Positions 60,083 to 64,000 of a DNA stretch of 64,000 nt are shown in pieces. This DNA is from Deltaproteobacteria bacterium UBA6106. GTDB lineage: Bacteria; Desulfobacterota; Syntrophorhabdia; Syntrophorhabdales; Syntrophorhabdaceae. The notes beneath the pieces were generated by a model, which was given only the letters and a program-made list of their open reading frames with translations, searched no databases and was not told the DNA's origin. Position numbers and translations under genes: made by a program. The DNA is taken from assembly GCA_002428485.1 (NCBI GenBank), contig DIWM01000013.1:1-64000 (forward strand). The letters run 5' to 3'. Position 1 is the first letter of the stretch. Every line of letters starts with the position of its first letter.

Positions 60083-61196
60083 TCCTCTTGAAAGCATTGC
60101 ATCAAACCGGTACACGATCGCAGGGGTACCGGAGATATTTTCAGTCATACAATCCTTATCTTCTTTCAGGAAGTGGAAAGGACTGCCTTCAGGTATCTGT
60201 TTTTACGGGTGGAGCCAATATTCGAGGAATATCCAGCTTCATGGGTTTGCAGGCGCCTGCGCAACGCTCGGAATACCCTTTTATGTTATTTATAAGGAAA
60301 GGGCGAAGGATATTTTATCATGCCTGAAAAATGTTCATAACCTTATTGTAATCACTTATATCCAGTTCCTCCCTGAACTGGAATCATTTATAAAGCGGGC
60401 GAAATGTCACATTGTATTAATGTGGCAGTATTATGATGACACGCCTGATCCCCTTCTTGCCACACCGATAGGCAGCAAGGAAAAAGAGATACTAAAAGGA
60501 TTCAGAAAGGATATCCATCTGGTCCTTTCAGAACTTTCCCTCGAAGGCAATCAGCGGTTTATGTCAGGCTACGTGAGAGATTTTGGAATACCGGTGATGA
60601 CCTTTCCGTGGGCAGTGAACATAGACCGCCACTTCCCGGTTTGCGCCGCCATCGATAAGGATGTTTTTTTCATTGGCACGTATTGTGAGAAGGCGGCGAG
60701 GATTGAGGAGTACTTTGGAAAAGTCCTTCGCAGATATGCCCATACGGTTATAGGGCCTGATTGGTCTCGATCAACATTACGGTGGATGGAAGACAGCATT
60801 ATGCAGGCAGACGAGTTTCATACGAGGGCCCCCTTGCTCTATTCATCCCACACCGTGAGCTTGAACATACACCTTCCCTTTGAGGCCAGTGGATACAGTT
60901 GCAACGAAAGGGTTTTCAATGCAATAGCATGCGGAGGGTTCGAGGTGTGCGACAACGCGGGGAGGGTGAAGGATTTTTTTGATGAAACAGAGCTCGTTAC
61001 GGGGAGCTCGCCGGAAGAGTACTTTGAGAGGGTAAGTTATTTTATCGAAAACCCGGAAAAACGTACGGCCTATATGGTAAAGGCGCTTAAAAAGATATAC
61101 AGGCATCACACATACCACCACCGCCTTGCTGATCTTTTGCACCAGTTTTTTACCGGTAAGCCGCTGTCTGAGTTTTGCCGGGTAATGATGAACTGA
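60072..61196 (+). CDS. CgeB-like glycosyltransferase
   Basis: 374 residues resembling the CgeB/family-1 type of transferases: a C-terminal GT-B half with ERVFNAIACGGFEVCDNAGR and the following DFFDETELVTGSSPEEYFER, which match the donor-binding pattern (EAxACG). No signal peptide or membrane segment. GTG start overlapping the aminotransferase by 11 bases. Probable role: adding sugars to a surface glycan or flagellin. Confidence 0.8.
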   Translation: MENDPLESIASNRYTIAGVPEIFSVIQSLSSFRKWKGLPSGICFYGWSQYSRNIQLHGFAGACATLGIPFYVIYKERAKDILSCLKNVHNLIVITYIQFLPELESFIKRAKCHIVLMWQYYDDTPDPLLATPIGSKEKEILKGFRKDIHLVLSELSLEGNQRFMSGYVRDFGIPVMTFPWAVNIDRHFPVCAAIDKDVFFIGTYCEKAARIEEYFGKVLRRYAHTVIGPDWSRSTLRWMEDSIMQADEFHTRAPLLYSSHTVSLNIHLPFEASGYSCNERVFNAIACGGFEVCDNAGRVKDFFDETELVTGSSPEEYFERVSYFIENPEKRTAYMVKALKKIYRHHTYHHRLADLLHQFFTGKPLSEFCRVMMN

Positions 61197-61207
61197 GGGC
61201 GATAGCA

Positions 61208-63880
61208 GTGAAGATACTGTTGTTCTTTGCAGAAGCAGATATTCCGGACAATCCCGGCAGTTATTATAAAGATAGTATACGGGCGCCGTTGATCAAGCTC
61301 GGGCACGAGGTTATCCATTTTGAATTCCGGGTGGAGATGGAGAGGCTCGGGCGCGAAGGGGTGCATAGACGGCTGAAGGAGATCATTGAAGGGGAAAAAC
61401 CTGAAATCTTTTTCCATTGGCTCGGAGAAGATGAGCTTGATACCGATTATGCCGATCACATTCGTAATAATACGGCGAGCACTTCAATGATCCTCCTGGG
61501 CGATGATGACGGGAGTTTCGACCGCTCCGTACAGCATGCCGGCCACTACGATTTTGCCCTCACAACATGCATGGAGGAATACGAAGAACTTAAAAGGCGC
61601 AGCAATAGCAATGTTATCCTTACTCAGCGGGGGTGCAACCCGGATATCTGCTACCCGGTCCCGGGGGAGAAAAGATACGACGTTGCCTTTGTGGGCCGGC
61701 CACACAAAGGCAGACCGGAACTTTTAACGTTTCTCAAACAGCGCGGGATCGACATCAGGGTCTGGGGCGAAGGATGGGAGCTTTTTCAGCAATTGAGAGA
61801 TAGTGCGCACGGACCTTTGCCCTATTTCAAGATGATCGAGGTCTTCGGCTCTTCGAAGATAGTGCTCGGAATGGCAGGGCGCCCTGCAGTCGGGGGAACC
61901 CCCCGGATAAAGGGAAGAACGTTTGAATATGCGGCATGCAGGGCATTTCAGCTCACTAACTACGACAAAAGGATCGCCGATTTTTTTAAGAACGGCGAAG
62001 AGATCGTCTTATACTGCAGCAAAGAGGATCTGTATGAAAAGATCAGGTACTACCTTGAGCACGAAGAGGAAAGGGAAAGGATTGCAGAGGCAGGGTACAG
62101 GAGGGCGCTGAAGGATCATACGTGGGAAAAGAGATTTGAATGTGTCTTTCGAGAGATGGCGCAAAGGCAACCCCGGGGCAAGCTCCCCCTTCACTCCCCC
62201 GGAGAAGGCGCCGGGAAGATCGCTGACATTGTACTCACTGAAAAGAACCCCAAGGCCAGCATCATCTCCTATGTCTACAATTATGGCAATTACCTTCAGG
62301 AGCTTATTCCGTCGGTGCTTGATCAGAGCTTGAAAGATCTTGAATTTCTCATACTCGATGATGGCTCAACGGACAATACGAAGGGAATCGTCGGCAATTT
62401 TCTCGGCGACAGACGGCTCAGATATGTCTATCAGGAGAATATCGGCAAACAAAACAGGTTCGACGAGCTGATCCGGCGTGCCCTTGAGCTGACGAGCGGT
62501 GAGCTGGTCAATATTGTCGGCGGCGACGATATCTTTATGCCAAATAAGCTTGAGAGGCAGGTAAAGGAATTTATACAGGACCCCTCGCTGGATATTGTAT
62601 TTTCTGACCTCTATTTCATAGACGATAAGGGAGATATTATTCCAGGGGATTTCAAATGCGAGGCATCTTATACCTTCAGCAAGCTGACGCTGCCGAGGAC
62701 CCTCTTCAGCGTAAACCTGATTGCGCACCCGACAGTGTTGATGAAAAGGGATTGCATTGATAAGATGGGAGGATTTGAGCGGTGGTATTGCGGGGACTTC
62801 CACTTCTGGCTGAAATCAGCCCCTTTTTTGAATTTTAAGTTTATCGATGAGAAGCTTATCAAATACCGCATTCATGAGAAAGGGGCTTCAACCGGCAATA
62901 CAAACCGGGATATTACCGTCTCCGAGACAAACGCGATGCTTCAGAAGATGCGATCGAAGCATACGATCATCGATCTCTACCCGGAAGTCCTGTTGTGCAG
63001 AGACAAAGACAGGGCTCTGTACAGCGCCTACATCGGTTGCGGTAATACGCACATGATGGCAAGAGTTCCCCAACCGCTCCTCGCCGCAATAGAATATCAA
63101 AGGGCCCTTGAGCATAACCCGAAGGGTGTGGAAGCGATCAATAATATCGGGATAGCATTCTTTATGCTCGGCGACAGGAAAAAATTCGTCGATTTTTTTT
63201 GCTACCTGAAGGAGCATGGTGGAAGCGTTGAAGGGGTAAAGCGTAATATCGATCTGATGGAGAAGGTATCGGCAGGAATGGAATGCCGGCTAAATTTTGC
63301 CCTTCTCCATGAGCTATCCCCAAACAGAGAATTTGTCGCAGCGAGCCAGGCAATAAAAAATATGCCGCCCTCTGCCGGCTTATTTCAGCTTCGGCAGGTC
63401 CGCAATAACCCGTTGAAAGCAGAAGAAAAAAGAGAGGCCATCTACAAGGAGGCCGAAGAGTTATCGGCAAAGGGCATGCACAAAGAGGCAGCATATGTTT
63501 TGGAAGGGCTGCTTGACCTTTATCCTGAGGACAGTACTGTTTTCAACGACCTCGGCGTCCTCTACTATTGTGCGGGTGAGGTGGGGAGCGCCGTCGGGTG
63601 CATCGAAAGATCGATAAAGATTAACCCTGCGAACAAAGAGGCGATGAAAAATCTTGCCGGCATCTATCTTGAAGCAGGCAGAACGGAAAGAGCAATGTCT
63701 TTTTACGAAGAGATCATGAAAGACGATCCCAATGACCTGGAGGTACTTTTTACCCTCGGCGATATATGTATTGAAACCGGGAGAAGAGATGAGGCAATGA
63801 CATTTTATGGTCAAATCCTTAGGCTTGAGCCGGACAATGGACGGGCGCAGGAAGGTATGGCGAGGATCGAAGGCGGATGA
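61208..63880 (+). CDS. Three-part protein: CgeB-type GT, family-2 GT, TPR repeats
   Basis: 890 residues. Part 1 (about 1-330) is a CgeB-like GT-B transferase (KGRTFEYAACRAFQLTNYDK). Part 2 (about 355-590) is a GT-A transferase (KASIISYVYNYGNYLQELIP, LILDDGSTDNT, metal site VGGDDIF). Part 3 (about 640-885) is TPR repeats (VFNDLGVLYYCAGEVGSAVG; ALKNLAGIYLEAG-like). I start at GTG 61208 with GAGGG upstream, since the longer frame lies inside the previous gene. The combination suggests sequential addition of two sugars to a protein bound by the TPRs; flagellin is a candidate. Confidence 0.87.
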   Translation: MKILLFFAEADIPDNPGSYYKDSIRAPLIKLGHEVIHFEFRVEMERLGREGVHRRLKEIIEGEKPEIFFHWLGEDELDTDYADHIRNNTASTSMILLGDDDGSFDRSVQHAGHYDFALTTCMEEYEELKRRSNSNVILTQRGCNPDICYPVPGEKRYDVAFVGRPHKGRPELLTFLKQRGIDIRVWGEGWELFQQLRDSAHGPLPYFKMIEVFGSSKIVLGMAGRPAVGGTPRIKGRTFEYAACRAFQLTNYDKRIADFFKNGEEIVLYCSKEDLYEKIRYYLEHEEERERIAEAGYRRALKDHTWEKRFECVFREMAQRQPRGKLPLHSPGEGAGKIADIVLTEKNPKASIISYVYNYGNYLQELIPSVLDQSLKDLEFLILDDGSTDNTKGIVGNFLGDRRLRYVYQENIGKQNRFDELIRRALELTSGELVNIVGGDDIFMPNKLERQVKEFIQDPSLDIVFSDLYFIDDKGDIIPGDFKCEASYTFSKLTLPRTLFSVNLIAHPTVLMKRDCIDKMGGFERWYCGDFHFWLKSAPFLNFKFIDEKLIKYRIHEKGASTGNTNRDITVSETNAMLQKMRSKHTIIDLYPEVLLCRDKDRALYSAYIGCGNTHMMARVPQPLLAAIEYQRALEHNPKGVEAINNIGIAFFMLGDRKKFVDFFCYLKEHGGSVEGVKRNIDLMEKVSAGMECRLNFALLHELSPNREFVAASQAIKNMPPSAGLFQLRQVRNNPLKAEEKREAIYKEAEELSAKGMHKEAAYVLEGLLDLYPEDSTVFNDLGVLYYCAGEVGSAVGCIERSIKINPANKEAMKNLAGIYLEAGRTERAMSFYEEIMKDDPNDLEVLFTLGDICIETGRRDEAMTFYGQILRLEPDNGRAQEGMARIEGG

Positions 63881-63881
63881 G

Positions 63882-64000
63882 TTGATACCGGAATGTAATC
63901 ACACGGCAATTACATTTGATATTGATTGGGCGCCTGACTGGTGCATCGAAAAGTGCATTTCTCTATGCAGAAAACATGATGCGAAGGCAACCTTCTTTGT
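63882..64000 (+). CDS. Polysaccharide-deacetylase-like protein, 5' part only
   Basis: Open frame running off the right edge. It reads ITFDIDWAPDWCIEKCISLC then KHDAKATFF, which is the N-terminus of the NodB/polysaccharide deacetylase fold, with the first metal and catalytic Asp in TFDID. A TTG two bases after the previous stop is the likely start, with AAGGCGGA upstream. Probably deacetylates a glycan made by this island. Confidence 0.65.
   Translation, partial: MIPECNHTAITFDIDWAPDWCIEKCISLCRKHDAKATFF

Overview
The window is almost entirely a flagellar and chemotaxis supercluster of a Gram-negative, non-enteric bacterium of roughly even base composition. The combination of an FlrB/FlrC-type sigma-54 two-component system, sigma-28 (FliA), FlhF/FlhG, P- and L-ring genes, several bactofilins and a CsrA/FliW pair points to a delta-proteobacterial (Desulfobacterota-like) lineage. 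That placement is an inference from gene content; no rRNA or other taxonomic marker is present.

Layout. 0.3-5.2 kb (minus strand): DNA ligase LigA, then three bactofilins and an M23 peptidase, a cell-shape module. 5.3-7.0 kb: a small exported protein and a sigma-54 response regulator. 7.4-13.5 kb: kinase and FlrC-type regulator, then flgB-flgC-fliE-fliF-fliG. 13.8-20.0 kb: fliH-I-J-K, flgD, flgE, closed by a clear intrinsic terminator. 20.3-29.9 kb: fliL-M-N-O-P-Q-R, flhB-A-F-G, fliA. 30-36.7 kb: HDOD protein, cheB, a HEAT-repeat protein, cheR, cheY, cheA. 36.9-39.0 kb: a divergent EAL/HDOD gene and cheW plus a small ORF. 39.3-49.1 kb: flgF-G-A-H-I-J, flgM-N-K-L, csrA, fliW and a TPR glycosyltransferase. 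49.2-52.9 kb: flagellin, flaG, fliD, fliS. 53.1 kb to the right edge: a surface-sugar and glycosyltransferase island that probably serves flagellin glycosylation, running into a polysaccharide-deacetylase-like gene cut by the window end. motAB and receptor genes are absent.

Regulation can be read from the DNA. Sigma-54 (-24/-12) sites precede the kinase, fliL and flgF, with a weaker one before fliK. Sigma-28 sites with exactly 11-bp spacers precede the HDOD/che operon, cheW, the EAL/HDOD gene, flgM and flagellin. So the FlrBC/RpoN tier makes the basal body, hook and FliA, and the FliA tier makes flagellin, FlgM, the chemosensory proteins and HDOD regulators. The flagellin leader carries two CsrA-like sites, one on its Shine-Dalgarno sequence, and csrA-fliW lie just upstream.

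The most unusual signals are: (1) a family of degenerate tandem repeats with a strict 7-bp period, mostly arranged as two inverted arms, filling nearly every long intergenic gap; (2) one copy lying in frame at the start of flgA, where it encodes the whole signal peptide; (3) a CheA whose P2 region is replaced by two MshEN-like 24-residue motifs; (4) three sigma-54 promoters whose -12 element sits 13-14 nt before the ATG, implying leaderless mRNAs.
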